Assembly: GCA_020849765.1 (NCBI GenBank)
Contig: JADLAY010000075.1
Location: 179,911 to 243,910 of the forward strand
Length of the DNA stretch: 64,000 nucleotides
From: Anaerolineae bacterium
Lineage (GTDB): Bacteria; Chloroflexota; Anaerolineae; Aggregatilineales; Phototrophicaceae
Direction: 5' to 3'
Of the stretch, positions 34,879 to 43,313 are shown one piece after another (position 1 is the stretch's first letter; each line of letters opens with the position of its first letter). The notes beneath the pieces are model-generated. The model was not told where the DNA came from. It saw only the letters and a list, made by a program, of their open reading frames with translations, and searched no databases. The position numbers and the translations under genes were made by a program.

Positions 34879-36141
34879 ATGAGCATGATGACGCGTCCGA
34901 CTGATGACGCCACTTCATGGGAAGGTCAAGTCGAGGAACTTCGCGGTCTGGTCTCTGATCGTGCGCTGACTGGCGAAACGATCCTCTTGAATATGGGGCC
35001 GCACCATCCAAGCACGCACGGCGTGCTCCGTGTGCTGCTGGAACTCGACGGCGAAGAGATCGTGACCTGCCTGCCCGATGTCGGTTATCTGCACACGGGC
35101 ATCGAAAAGAACATCGAGTCGAAGACCTACGAAAAAGGGGTCACGCTCACCGACCGGATAGACTATCTCGCGCCGATGTCGAACAACACGGCCTTCTCGA
35201 TGGCAATTGAGAAGCTGGCCGGGCTGGAAGTGCCGGAACGCGCGCAGGTGATCCGCGTCATCTGCCTGGAATTGACGCGCCTGAACAGCCATCTCGTCTG
35301 GCTGGGCACGCACGCGCTCGACCTGGGCGCCATGAGCGTCTTTCTCTATGCTTTCCGCGAGCGCGAAGTCATTCTCGACATGTTCGAGATGCTTAGCGGC
35401 CAGCGCATGATGACCAGCTACATTCGTCCGGGTGGTCTGTGGCGCGATATTGTGCCTGAATTCCTGCCGGCGCTGGAGAATTTCCTCAGCTACTTCCCGC
35501 GCAAGGTCGACGATTACGAAGGCCTGCTGACCAACAACCCGATCTTCATCGATCGCACGCAGGGTATCGGCGTCGTCGAGCCGGAAGATGCGTTGGCCTG
35601 GGGCATGAGCGGTCCGTGCCTGCGTGGCAGCGGCGTCAACTGGGACATCCGCAAGGCCATGCCGTACATGGGCTACGAGCAATACGACTTCGACGTGCCG
35701 CTCGGCGAGCACGGCGACGTCTACGACCGCTACATGGTGCGCATGGAAGAGATGCGCCAGAGTGTGCGCATTATTCAGCAGGCCATCAAGAAGCTGGAAA
35801 AGGCGCCGGGCGGCTTCCGCGCGGACAATCGCAAGTTCGTGCCGCCGCCGCGTGCGGAACTCGGTCGCAGCATGGAAGCGGTCATCCACCACTTCAAGCT
35901 GTGGACGGAAGGTTTCTCGCTGCCGGACGAAGAGGTCTACGTCGGCATCGAAAGCCCGCGCGGCGAAATTGGCTGCTATCTCCACGGCACGGGCGGCAAC
36001 AAGCCGCGGCGCGTCCGTTTCAAGACGCCGTCGTTCATGCACATCAGCTCGCTCGGCCTGGTGTCCCAGGGGCACATGATCGCCGATCTGGTGGCGATCA
36101 TCGGCAGTGTCGACATCGTATTGGGCGATAGTGATCGCTAG
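34879..36141 (+). CDS. nuoD: NADH-quinone oxidoreductase subunit D
   Basis: The 420-residue protein is the 49-kDa-type subunit. It shows NMGPHHPSTHGVLR (with the quinone-site His), PDVGYLHTGIEK, RIDYL, and the C-terminal ESPRGEIGCYLHGTGGNKPRRVRFKTPSF and IGSVDIVLGDSDR. It forms the quinone-reducing pocket with NuoB. The start is placed at ATG 34879, after a GGAG sequence; GTG 34864 and ATG 34885 are alternatives. Confidence 0.95.
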   Translation: MSMMTRPTDDATSWEGQVEELRGLVSDRALTGETILLNMGPHHPSTHGVLRVLLELDGEEIVTCLPDVGYLHTGIEKNIESKTYEKGVTLTDRIDYLAPMSNNTAFSMAIEKLAGLEVPERAQVIRVICLELTRLNSHLVWLGTHALDLGAMSVFLYAFREREVILDMFEMLSGQRMMTSYIRPGGLWRDIVPEFLPALENFLSYFPRKVDDYEGLLTNNPIFIDRTQGIGVVEPEDALAWGMSGPCLRGSGVNWDIRKAMPYMGYEQYDFDVPLGEHGDVYDRYMVRMEEMRQSVRIIQQAIKKLEKAPGGFRADNRKFVPPPRAELGRSMEAVIHHFKLWTEGFSLPDEEVYVGIESPRGEIGCYLHGTGGNKPRRVRFKTPSFMHISSLGLVSQGHMIADLVAIIGSVDIVLGDSDR

Positions 36142-36212
36142 AGTTTGACCATCAGGAAAATCGTGTGACGTGAGAACATCCGCCGCACGTGCGCGCAGAG
36201 AAGGTTGAAGAC

Positions 36213-36707
36213 ATGTTGGCAGATAAATACGCCGATCGGATCGAGACTGCGTTTGCCAAATATCCGACCAAACGCTCGGCTGTGATGCCGCTCCTGTACA
36301 TTGCACAGGAAGAGTATGGTTGGTTATCCCCGGAAGCGATTGAAGAAGTCGCATCTCTGTGCGACCTCGACCCGACGCAGGTGCGATCGATCGCGGGCTT
36401 CTACACGATGTATCGCGAGCGGCCCAAGGGCAAGTACTGGCTGCAGGTCTGCACGGATCTCGCCTGCGCTCTCAAGGGTGCGGACGAGTTCTACGAGCAG
36501 CTGCTTGAGGAGCTCGGCCTGGATCACGAAAATGACACCACGGAAGACGGGACGTTCACCGTCGAGCACGTGATGTGCCTGGGGGCGTGCGACCGCGCGC
36601 CGATGCTCCAGTGCAATTTCCATTTCGATCCGAAATACGATCGCCTCGACATGGAGAAGGCCCGCAAACTGATCGAGGAATGGCGCAGCGAAGCGAAGAA
36701 GAAGTAG
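36213..36707 (+). CDS. nuoE: NADH-quinone oxidoreductase subunit E
   Basis: The 164-residue protein is the 24-kDa-type subunit with the [2Fe-2S] N1a site: CTDLAC and, about 40 residues on, CLGACDRAP. The N-terminal helical part has PLLYIAQEEYGWLSPEAIEEVA and IAGFYTMYRERPKG. It works with NuoF in NADH oxidation. Start ATG at 36213 follows AGAAGG; a GTG at 36189 is possible. Confidence 0.95.
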   Translation: MLADKYADRIETAFAKYPTKRSAVMPLLYIAQEEYGWLSPEAIEEVASLCDLDPTQVRSIAGFYTMYRERPKGKYWLQVCTDLACALKGADEFYEQLLEELGLDHENDTTEDGTFTVEHVMCLGACDRAPMLQCNFHFDPKYDRLDMEKARKLIEEWRSEAKKK

Positions 36708-36744
36708 AGTCCGGCATTCGCGATCAGCGATGGACTGAAGGTGT

Positions 36745-38070
36745 ATGGCAATGGCGACACGCATTCTGCTACGAGAGCTTGATACCCCGAACATCCACAA
36801 GATGGATGTCTACATGAAGAACGACGGCTACGAGGGCTTGAAGAAAGCCATTGGCATGAAGCCGGCCGAGGTCATCGACGAAGTCAAAGCATCCAACCTG
36901 CGTGGCCGCGGCGGCGCGGGCTTCCCGACCGGCGTCAAGTGGAGCTTCATCCCGCAGACGGAGCCGGTCAAGTACGTCGTCGTCAACGCCGACGAGAGCG
37001 AGACGGGCACCTTCAAAGATCGCCAGATCATGGAGAACAACCCACACCAGCTCATCGAAGGCGCGATGATCGCCGCCTGGGCCATCCAGGCGACCGCCGT
37101 CTACATCTACCTGCGCGGTGAGTATTGGGATGTCGCCGCCGGGCTGGACAAGTGCATCGCCGAAGCCGAAAAGAAGGGCTTCGTCGGCAAGAACGTGCTC
37201 AAGAGCGGCTGGGACTGCCCGATGTATACGCACCTGGGCGCAGGCGCTTACATCTGCGGCGAGGAAAGCGCGCTGCTTGAAAGTCTGGAAGGCAAGCTAG
37301 GCCAGCCGCGTGTGCGCCCGCCATTCCCGGCACAGAAGGGCGGTGGCCTCTATGCGGAGCCGACCGTCGTCAACAATGTCGAGACTCTCGCCAATGTGCC
37401 GTGGATCATGGTCAACGGTGCGGCGGAATATAAGAAATTCGGCACCGAGCAGAGCCCCGGCACTAAGGTCTTCTGCTTGAGTGGGCACGTCAAGAAGCCC
37501 GGCAACTATGAAGCGCCGCTCGGCTCGCTCACCCTGCGCCAGTTGATCTTTGACGAGGAATATGGCGGTGGCGTCCCCGGTGATAAGAAGGTGAAGGCGG
37601 TTCTGCCCTCCGGCGGATCCGGCCCGATCATTCCGGCGACGGACGAGGCACTCGACATGCCGCTGACGTATGAGGATATGCAGAAGCTGGGCACGATCCT
37701 CGGCTCCGCGTCGATCATCGTCATGGATGAGGACACGGACATCGCCTGGGTCGCGGCCAAGGTGACCAAGTTCTTCAAGCATGAGAGCTGCGGCAAATGC
37801 ACACCCTGTCGCGAGGGAACTTACTGGCTGGATAAAGTGCTGGATCGCATTATGGCGGATCAGGCCCGTGAATCTGACATCGACCTGATTGCCAACATCG
37901 CCAAGAACATGCAGGGCGTCACGCTGTGCGCGCTCGGCGATTTCGCTGCGAATCCGATCATTCACACCGTCAAGAACTTCCCGGACGATTTCAAGCGGCA
38001 CGTGGGCGAGACCGCTGTCACGGCGGGCGGCAGCGCACGACGCGGCGCAGCAGCGCCTGCGGGAGACTGA
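36745..38070 (+). CDS. nuoF: NADH-quinone oxidoreductase subunit F
   Basis: The 441-residue protein is the 51-kDa NADH-binding subunit. It has the FMN/NADH motif GRGGAGFPTGVKW (about 52-64), NADESETGTFKDR, GAGAYICGEESALLESLEG, and the N3 [4Fe-4S] ligands SCGKCTPCREGTYW and CALGDF. It oxidises NADH and feeds electrons to NuoE and NuoG. Start ATG at 36745 follows GAAGG. The C-terminus ends in a short Ala/Gly/Arg-rich tail. A TPR gene starts 10 bases downstream. Confidence 0.96.
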   Translation: MAMATRILLRELDTPNIHKMDVYMKNDGYEGLKKAIGMKPAEVIDEVKASNLRGRGGAGFPTGVKWSFIPQTEPVKYVVVNADESETGTFKDRQIMENNPHQLIEGAMIAAWAIQATAVYIYLRGEYWDVAAGLDKCIAEAEKKGFVGKNVLKSGWDCPMYTHLGAGAYICGEESALLESLEGKLGQPRVRPPFPAQKGGGLYAEPTVVNNVETLANVPWIMVNGAAEYKKFGTEQSPGTKVFCLSGHVKKPGNYEAPLGSLTLRQLIFDEEYGGGVPGDKKVKAVLPSGGSGPIIPATDEALDMPLTYEDMQKLGTILGSASIIVMDEDTDIAWVAAKVTKFFKHESCGKCTPCREGTYWLDKVLDRIMADQARESDIDLIANIAKNMQGVTLCALGDFAANPIIHTVKNFPDDFKRHVGETAVTAGGSARRGAAAPAGD

Positions 38071-38080
38071 AGGCCGCTCC

Positions 38081-38464
38081 ATGACGGACGAGTTTTTATC
38101 GTCCGCTGAGGTACAGGAGGGCGAGACCGAGTCTGCGCAAGAGCCTTCTCCGGTCAAACGCGGACTACTCCAGCATTTACGCGCCTTGTTACTGGGAACG
38201 CCGCGCGCGGACAGCGCGTTGATGGCCGAGCGCCTGGTTGCGCTCTCCCAGGGCATTGAGCAGCAACCGTCCGAGCCGGGCAATTACGTGTTGCGCGGTG
38301 AGTTGTATCTGGCGCTGGGCGACCAGGCGCGTGCGGCGGAAGACTTCGAAGCCGCGTTAGAATTGGCACAGGCGCAGCTAGAGCACGGCAATTGGGGCTT
38401 TGTCGCTCAAGCCGTTCAAGATCGCGCGCTGGCCGGGCTGGAAATGGTAAGATCAGAACGCTAA
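38081..38464 (+). CDS. Small TPR protein within the nuo operon
   Basis: The 127-residue protein has an acidic Ser/Glu-rich N-terminus (about 1-28), a short basic-hydrophobic stretch (KRGLLQHLRALLLGTPRA) and one to two TPR-like helical hairpins (YVLRGELYLALGDQARAAEDFEAALELAQ). No signal peptide is evident. It is not a complex I subunit I know. It starts 10 bases after nuoF with a GAAGG ribosome-binding site. Its place suggests a chaperone, assembly factor or accessory protein for the peripheral arm, which is inference from position only. Confidence 0.78.
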   Translation: MTDEFLSSAEVQEGETESAQEPSPVKRGLLQHLRALLLGTPRADSALMAERLVALSQGIEQQPSEPGNYVLRGELYLALGDQARAAEDFEAALELAQAQLEHGNWGFVAQAVQDRALAGLEMVRSER

Positions 38465-38468
38465 AACG

Positions 38469-38496
38469 TTGTTTCGGCGTTCGGAGATGATACAAT
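38469..38496 (+). promoter_or_regulatory. Candidate internal promoter before nuoG
   Basis: TTGTTT (38469-38474) and TACAAT (38491-38496) are separated by 16 bases, in the 94-base gap between the TPR gene and nuoG. Confidence 0.4.
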
Positions 38497-38558
38497 CGCG
38501 GCATTACTGTCGCAGACCTTGGGCGTGAGAGGTTATTGGGTAAGGGATCAGCAGCACA

Positions 38559-41021
38559 ATGCCGAACACGGTAAAAATCTACATCGACGATAAAGAATAC
38601 GAAGTACCCGCCGGGAAGAATCTGGTGGATGTCGCCAAATTCTATGCGGATAACGACATCCCGGTTTTCTGTTATCACCCGAAGATGAATCCGGTCGGCA
38701 TGTGTCGTATGTGTCTGGTCGAGATGGGGTCGATTGAGAAGGATAGGGCGACCGGCGAGGTCGTGCTCGACCCGGCTGGCAAGCCGAAGATCCGCTGGTT
38801 CCCCAAGCTGCAGACCGCCTGCACCACGACCGTCAGCGATGGGCTGGTCATCCGCACCGGCACGTCTCAGGTCGAGGAAGCGCGCGAGAACGTGGTCGAA
38901 TTCCTGCTGACCAGCCATCCACTTGACTGCCCGATTTGCGATAAAGGTGGCGAGTGCCCGCTGCAGAACCTGACCATGGCCTATGGCCCTGGCACCAGCC
39001 GCATGAACTTCGAAGACAAGATCGACCTGGATAAGCACGTGCCGCTGGGCGACCTGATCTACCTGGATGAGGAACGCTGCATCCAGTGCGCGCGCTGTAT
39101 CCGCTTCCAGGACGAGGTCGTGGGTGATCCGGTGCTTGCGTTCCACGAGCGTGGCCGCAGCCTCCAGATCATCACCGTTAGCGAGCCTGGCTTCGACAGT
39201 TACTTCTCCGGCAACACGACCGACATTTGCCCGGTCGGCGCTTTGACGACCGAGGACTTCCGCTTTGGCGCGCGTCCCTGGGAACTGACCAACATCCCCA
39301 GCATCGACCCGTGGGATGCGGCAGGCTCGAACATCACGCTTTGTGTGCGCCTGGAGCGCGACTTCGGCGGTAAGGCCGCCATCAAGCGCGTCATGCCGCG
39401 CCAGAATGAACTGGTCAACGAGATCTGGATCAGCGACAAGGCGCGCTGGGGCCATCACTTCACGCGGGCCGAAGATCGCTTGCAGCATCCGGTCGTCGCC
39501 GGTCACAACGTGACCTGGCCGAACGCGCTGACCGTCGCTTCCGACAAGATCAAAGCGGCGGGTTCGGACGTTGCCGCCATCGCCGGGCCGCAGATGAGCA
39601 ATGAAGATCTGTGGTCGCTGCGCCAACTCCTCGCCGGGGTCGGCAGCGAGCGCCTGGGCGCCTGGCCTCCCACACACGCAGGTGCGGATCTGCTCGCGCA
39701 GGTCGGCGTCGGCAGCGGGACGAACCTGGGCACGCTGGGCAAGGGCGATGCGGTGCTCGTGATCGGCAGCGATCTCGAAGAAGAAGTGCCGATCTGGCGC
39801 CTGCGCGTCAAGCGCGCCCACGATCACGGCGCTTATCTGGTTGTCGCCAATGCGCGCCCGACCCGCCTCGATCAATTTGGTGACGAGTGCATGCAGTACG
39901 GTGTTGGCGAAGCCGCCGAATTCATGGCCGAGCTGGTGAAGACGCCGGTCGGTAAGCAGCTCGCCGAAGCTGAGAACCTCGTCATCATCGCTGGTGCGGA
40001 GGGCATGACGCTCGACGGCAGCCGCGCGCTGATGCAGGCAGCGGCGAACTTCCTGATCAGCACCGGACACGTCGGCAAAGCCAACAACGGCCTGCTCTCG
40101 ACGCTGCCCGGCGCGAATGGCATGGGCCTGCACTACATGGGCTTCACGCCGGAAACCACGCTCGACATCACGCAGAACCCGCCCAAGGTGCTGATCATCG
40201 CGCAGGCTGACGTCATGGCGGACGATCCGGACGCTCAGGAATGGCTGTCCAGGGTCGAGACGATCATCACGTTCGGTCTGTTCCCGGATGGCGCCTCCGA
40301 ACGCGCGGCGGTTTCACTTCCGATCCAGAGCTTTGCTGAGCGTGACGGCACGTTCACCAACGGTGAGCGGCGCGTGCAGCGCTTCTACACCGCGCAAGGA
40401 CCGATGGGCGAGGCGCTGCCTGCCTGGCAGGCGGTCCAGCGCCTGGGCGCGGTGCTCGGCCAGGGGCAGGCGAAACCTTCCGCCGCCGCGGTCATGCTGG
40501 AGATCACCCAGAACGTGCCCGGCTGGGAAGGCTGCCGCTTCAGCCAGTTGGCGAAGGTCGAAAAGCAGTTTCCGGATGTCGGCGGCCACGATCTTTACTA
40601 CGGCGGCACCGCCTACAAGAATTTCGGCGGCCTCGGCGTTCAAATCGCCTCGGCTGCGGAGCAGGGTAAGGTCAGCGAAGGCAAGGTCACGTCGCCCAAG
40701 GCGGCCAAGGCCAAGATCCTGGCGCTGCCGGTCACTCGCCTCTACAACCGTGAGCGCGTGCTGCGCGCCAGCGAGGCCGATGTGCTCGGCCCGCGCATTG
40801 CCCAGCCGTTTGTCGAGATCAACAGTGCGGATGCCAAGAAGCTCGGCATCAAGACCGGCGATACGGTGGATGTTAAGATGGGATCGGCACCTGCGCTGCG
40901 CGCGCGGGCGCACGTCGATGGGATAGCGCCGGTGGGGACGGTCGTCGTGCCGCGCCATCTCTCGGATACGGCTGCGCCGCTCGCCCCGGCTGCGGTCGAG
41001 ATCAGCAAAGTTGAGGGTTAG
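38559..41021 (+). CDS. nuoG: NADH-quinone oxidoreductase subunit G
   Basis: The 820-residue protein is the 75-kDa-type subunit. The N-terminal 250 residues carry iron-sulfur ligands: CYHPKMNPVGMCRMC (2Fe-2S), then C.TT, CPICDKGGECPLQ, CIQCARCIRFQDEV and CPVGAL for [4Fe-4S] clusters. The rest is a molybdopterin-oxidoreductase-like domain with no cofactor role in complex I, ending in a small beta domain (KTGDTVDVKMG). It conducts electrons from NuoF and NuoE to NuoI. Start ATG at 38559. Confidence 0.95.
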   Translation: MPNTVKIYIDDKEYEVPAGKNLVDVAKFYADNDIPVFCYHPKMNPVGMCRMCLVEMGSIEKDRATGEVVLDPAGKPKIRWFPKLQTACTTTVSDGLVIRTGTSQVEEARENVVEFLLTSHPLDCPICDKGGECPLQNLTMAYGPGTSRMNFEDKIDLDKHVPLGDLIYLDEERCIQCARCIRFQDEVVGDPVLAFHERGRSLQIITVSEPGFDSYFSGNTTDICPVGALTTEDFRFGARPWELTNIPSIDPWDAAGSNITLCVRLERDFGGKAAIKRVMPRQNELVNEIWISDKARWGHHFTRAEDRLQHPVVAGHNVTWPNALTVASDKIKAAGSDVAAIAGPQMSNEDLWSLRQLLAGVGSERLGAWPPTHAGADLLAQVGVGSGTNLGTLGKGDAVLVIGSDLEEEVPIWRLRVKRAHDHGAYLVVANARPTRLDQFGDECMQYGVGEAAEFMAELVKTPVGKQLAEAENLVIIAGAEGMTLDGSRALMQAAANFLISTGHVGKANNGLLSTLPGANGMGLHYMGFTPETTLDITQNPPKVLIIAQADVMADDPDAQEWLSRVETIITFGLFPDGASERAAVSLPIQSFAERDGTFTNGERRVQRFYTAQGPMGEALPAWQAVQRLGAVLGQGQAKPSAAAVMLEITQNVPGWEGCRFSQLAKVEKQFPDVGGHDLYYGGTAYKNFGGLGVQIASAAEQGKVSEGKVTSPKAAKAKILALPVTRLYNRERVLRASEADVLGPRIAQPFVEINSADAKKLGIKTGDTVDVKMGSAPALRARAHVDGIAPVGTVVVPRHLSDTAAPLAPAAVEISKVEG

Positions 41022-41024
41022 TAA

Positions 41025-42593
41025 ATGGCTACAACCTCTGTATCTGACAGCCGGGCGCGTCGATTTCCCATTCCAACCTGGGTGATCGTCGTCGTTGTCC
41101 TGCTCTTGCTGGCCTTGGTCTTACTGCTCGCCAACTGGGATGCGGTCTTCAACGCCGGCGATTCGGTGCTGCGTTACATCTTCGAGCCGGGGTCGCGCGT
41201 CGGCACGTCGCAGGTCGTCCAGTGCTACGGCCCGGATGGCGGCGGCTGCCCGGTCGTGCACTCGATACTCTACTCGCTGATCTTCTTCTTGATCATCGTC
41301 ACCGGCTTTGCCTATACGACGCTGCTTGAGCGGCGCTTCATCGCTTTCTTCCAGCAGCGCGTCGGCCCCAATCGCGCAGGCCCGCTCGGCTTGCTCCAGC
41401 CGCTGGCGGATGCGATCAAGCTGATCTTCAAGGAAGACATCACGCCGAGCGAGGCGGATCGCCCGATCTATCTGCTCGCGCCGATCCTGAAGACCGTCCC
41501 GGCGCTGATCTTGCTGGCCGTGGTGCCGTTCGGCCCCGACCTGCTGATCCCGTGGTTTGACGGCGTCTGGTATCAGGTGCCGCTTGGCCTGGCCGACCCG
41601 AACGTCGGCATCCTCTGGCTGCTGGCCGTGACCAGCATCGGCACCTATGGTGTCGTGCTGGCAGGGTGGGCGAGCAACAACAAGTACGCCATGCTCGGCG
41701 GTCTGCGCGCTTCGGCGCAGATGCTCAGCTACGAGTTGAGCCTCGGCCTGACGATGGCGATCCCGATCATGATCGTCGGCAGCATGAGCGTCGGCGATAT
41801 CGTGCGCAGCCAGACGTACATCTATCAGTGGTACATCTTCCAGAACCCGCTGGCCGCAGGCATCCTGTTCATCGCGCTGCTGGCGGAGCTGAACCGTTCA
41901 CCGTTCGACCTGCCGGAAGCGGAGCAGGAACTGACCCAGGGCTTCATGACCGAATACAGCGGTATGAAATTCGCCAGCTTCATGATGGCCGAATACCTGG
42001 GCATGGTCGGCGTCAGCGTGGTTATCAGTTCGCTCTACCTGGGCGGCTATCAGGATGGCTTTGGCCTGGTCGACAGCCTGCCGATCCTGGGGCCGCTGGT
42101 GCTGCTCGGCAAAGCCATTCTGCTGCTGATCTTCATGATCTGGATTCGTGCGACACTGCCGCGCATCCGTTACGACCGCCTGATGGCGCTGGGCTGGAAA
42201 GTCCTGCTGCCGTTGGCCTTCGTCGCTGTCGGTTGGACGGCCATCGCGCTCGTCATCGGTGACACGTTCGGCAGCCCGATCGTCTATGGCGTGGTCGCCG
42301 GTATCATCTTCGTGCTCGTGATTGGCGGCGGCTACTGGCTGCTGCGCCGGAGCGGGCAGGATCTTCAGCCGGTGCCGCTGGAAGATGATCCTATCATCAC
42401 CGGCGAACGCCGCGGTCTTGGCTGGGTCGTGCTTCAGGTGGTCGGCGGCCTGCTTTCGGCGCCCTTCACCATTTACAGCGCGACGTTGAAGTGGTTGGAT
42501 GGTCTGGCTGCGGCAGCGAATAAGCCCGAACAGGCGGAACCCGCCAACACCGAGACCACGACGATTGTGACGACGGATTCAAGTGGTGAATGA
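41025..42593 (+). CDS. nuoH: NADH-quinone oxidoreductase subunit H, C-terminally extended
   Basis: The 522-residue protein contains the full NuoH core (about 75-385): LLERRFIAFFQQRVGPNRAGPLGLLQPLADAIKLI, NRSPFDLPEAEQELTQGF and RATLPRIRYDRLMALGWK. These form the membrane side of the quinone cavity. NuoH is usually near 330-430 residues. Here the N-terminus has an additional stretch with a cysteine pair (CYGPDGGGC), and about 120 residues follow the core, with another hydrophobic segment (VYGVVAGIIFVLVIGGGYW), a polar linker and a Glu/Thr-rich tail. It begins 4 bases after nuoG. Confidence 0.93.
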   Translation: MATTSVSDSRARRFPIPTWVIVVVVLLLLALVLLLANWDAVFNAGDSVLRYIFEPGSRVGTSQVVQCYGPDGGGCPVVHSILYSLIFFLIIVTGFAYTTLLERRFIAFFQQRVGPNRAGPLGLLQPLADAIKLIFKEDITPSEADRPIYLLAPILKTVPALILLAVVPFGPDLLIPWFDGVWYQVPLGLADPNVGILWLLAVTSIGTYGVVLAGWASNNKYAMLGGLRASAQMLSYELSLGLTMAIPIMIVGSMSVGDIVRSQTYIYQWYIFQNPLAAGILFIALLAELNRSPFDLPEAEQELTQGFMTEYSGMKFASFMMAEYLGMVGVSVVISSLYLGGYQDGFGLVDSLPILGPLVLLGKAILLLIFMIWIRATLPRIRYDRLMALGWKVLLPLAFVAVGWTAIALVIGDTFGSPIVYGVVAGIIFVLVIGGGYWLLRRSGQDLQPVPLEDDPIITGERRGLGWVVLQVVGGLLSAPFTIYSATLKWLDGLAAAANKPEQAEPANTETTTIVTTDSSGE

Positions 42594-42650
42594 CGCGGGT
42601 GACGGGAACTTCGCCCAGAACAAGACGTCGTTAGGGAGTGTAGAGGTAGC

Positions 42651-43145
42651 ATGAATATCATTCGCGGTTTTGCGACGACATTCAAACACGTGCTCGAAGA
42701 GCCGGTCACAACTCAGTATCCGGAACAGATCCGTCCATATCGTGAGCGCTACAAGGGGCGGCATCATCTGCGCCGTTACGCCAACGGCATGGAGAAGTGC
42801 ATCGGCTGCGCGCTGTGTGCGGCGGCTTGCCCTGCGGACGCCATCTGGGTCGAGGCGGCGGAGAATGCCGACGATCGGCGTTTCAGCCCTGGCGAACGCT
42901 ACGCCAAAACCTACGAGATCAACATGCTGCGCTGCATTTTCTGCGGCTACTGTGAGGATGCGTGCCCGACCCAGGCGATCGAGCTGGGCAGCGAATTCCA
43001 GCTCAGTTTCACCAATCGGCGCGATGCCATCTTCACCAAAGATATGTTGATCGATCCGGTGCCGTCGGGCGGCGCAGATACGCCGCAAACGGTCAAGCCG
43101 GGCACGTATGATCGTGCCATACCGGATATGGAAAACCCGCTCTGA
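42651..43145 (+). CDS. nuoI: NADH-quinone oxidoreductase subunit I
   Basis: The 164-residue protein has two [4Fe-4S] motifs, CIGCALCAAACP and CIFCGYCEDACP, for clusters N6a and N6b, the link between NuoG and NuoB. The second is followed by TQAIELGSEFQLS. Size is normal. Start ATG at 42651 after GTAGAGGTAGC. A 168-base gap with a strong hairpin separates it from nuoJ. Confidence 0.96.
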   Translation: MNIIRGFATTFKHVLEEPVTTQYPEQIRPYRERYKGRHHLRRYANGMEKCIGCALCAAACPADAIWVEAAENADDRRFSPGERYAKTYEINMLRCIFCGYCEDACPTQAIELGSEFQLSFTNRRDAIFTKDMLIDPVPSGGADTPQTVKPGTYDRAIPDMENPL

Positions 43146-43178
43146 TCTTGTGCAGAGTGGTTGAGAAAAGCTAAACTT

Positions 43179-43208
43179 ACGAGGCGCACGCTTCAACGTG
43201 CGCCTCGT
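43179..43208 (+). other. Perfect 12-bp hairpin between nuoI and nuoJ
   Basis: ACGAGGCGCACG (43179-43190), loop CTTCAA, CGTGCGCCTCGT (43197-43208). No T-run follows, so factor-independent termination is not clear; it may attenuate or process the nuo message at the border between peripheral-arm and membrane-arm genes. Confidence 0.6.
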
Positions 43209-43248
43209 CTGTGTGTGGGAAGTCTGTTACGATTTGAGTTGCGTCCGG

Positions 43249-43263
43249 CGCATTTGAAATGCG
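43249..43263. promoter_or_regulatory. 15-base palindrome upstream of nuoJ
   Basis: CGCATTT-G-AAATGCG is a perfect inverted repeat 51 bases before nuoJ. It could be a protein-binding site; no clear promoter adjoins it. Confidence 0.3.
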
Positions 43264-43313
43264 TTAGTCTTTGCGCTAAACTGCACAATCGGTTTTGCAC
43301 ACCTTAGGAAAAC

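Noticed and set aside
34915..36354. 479-residue open frame on minus, opposite nuoD and the start of nuoE
   Set aside because: Shadow of well-supported complex I genes; His/Asp/Arg-rich with no motif.
38154..40133. 659-residue open frame on minus, opposite the TPR gene and nuoG
   Set aside because: Same reason: antisense to strongly conserved coding sequence.
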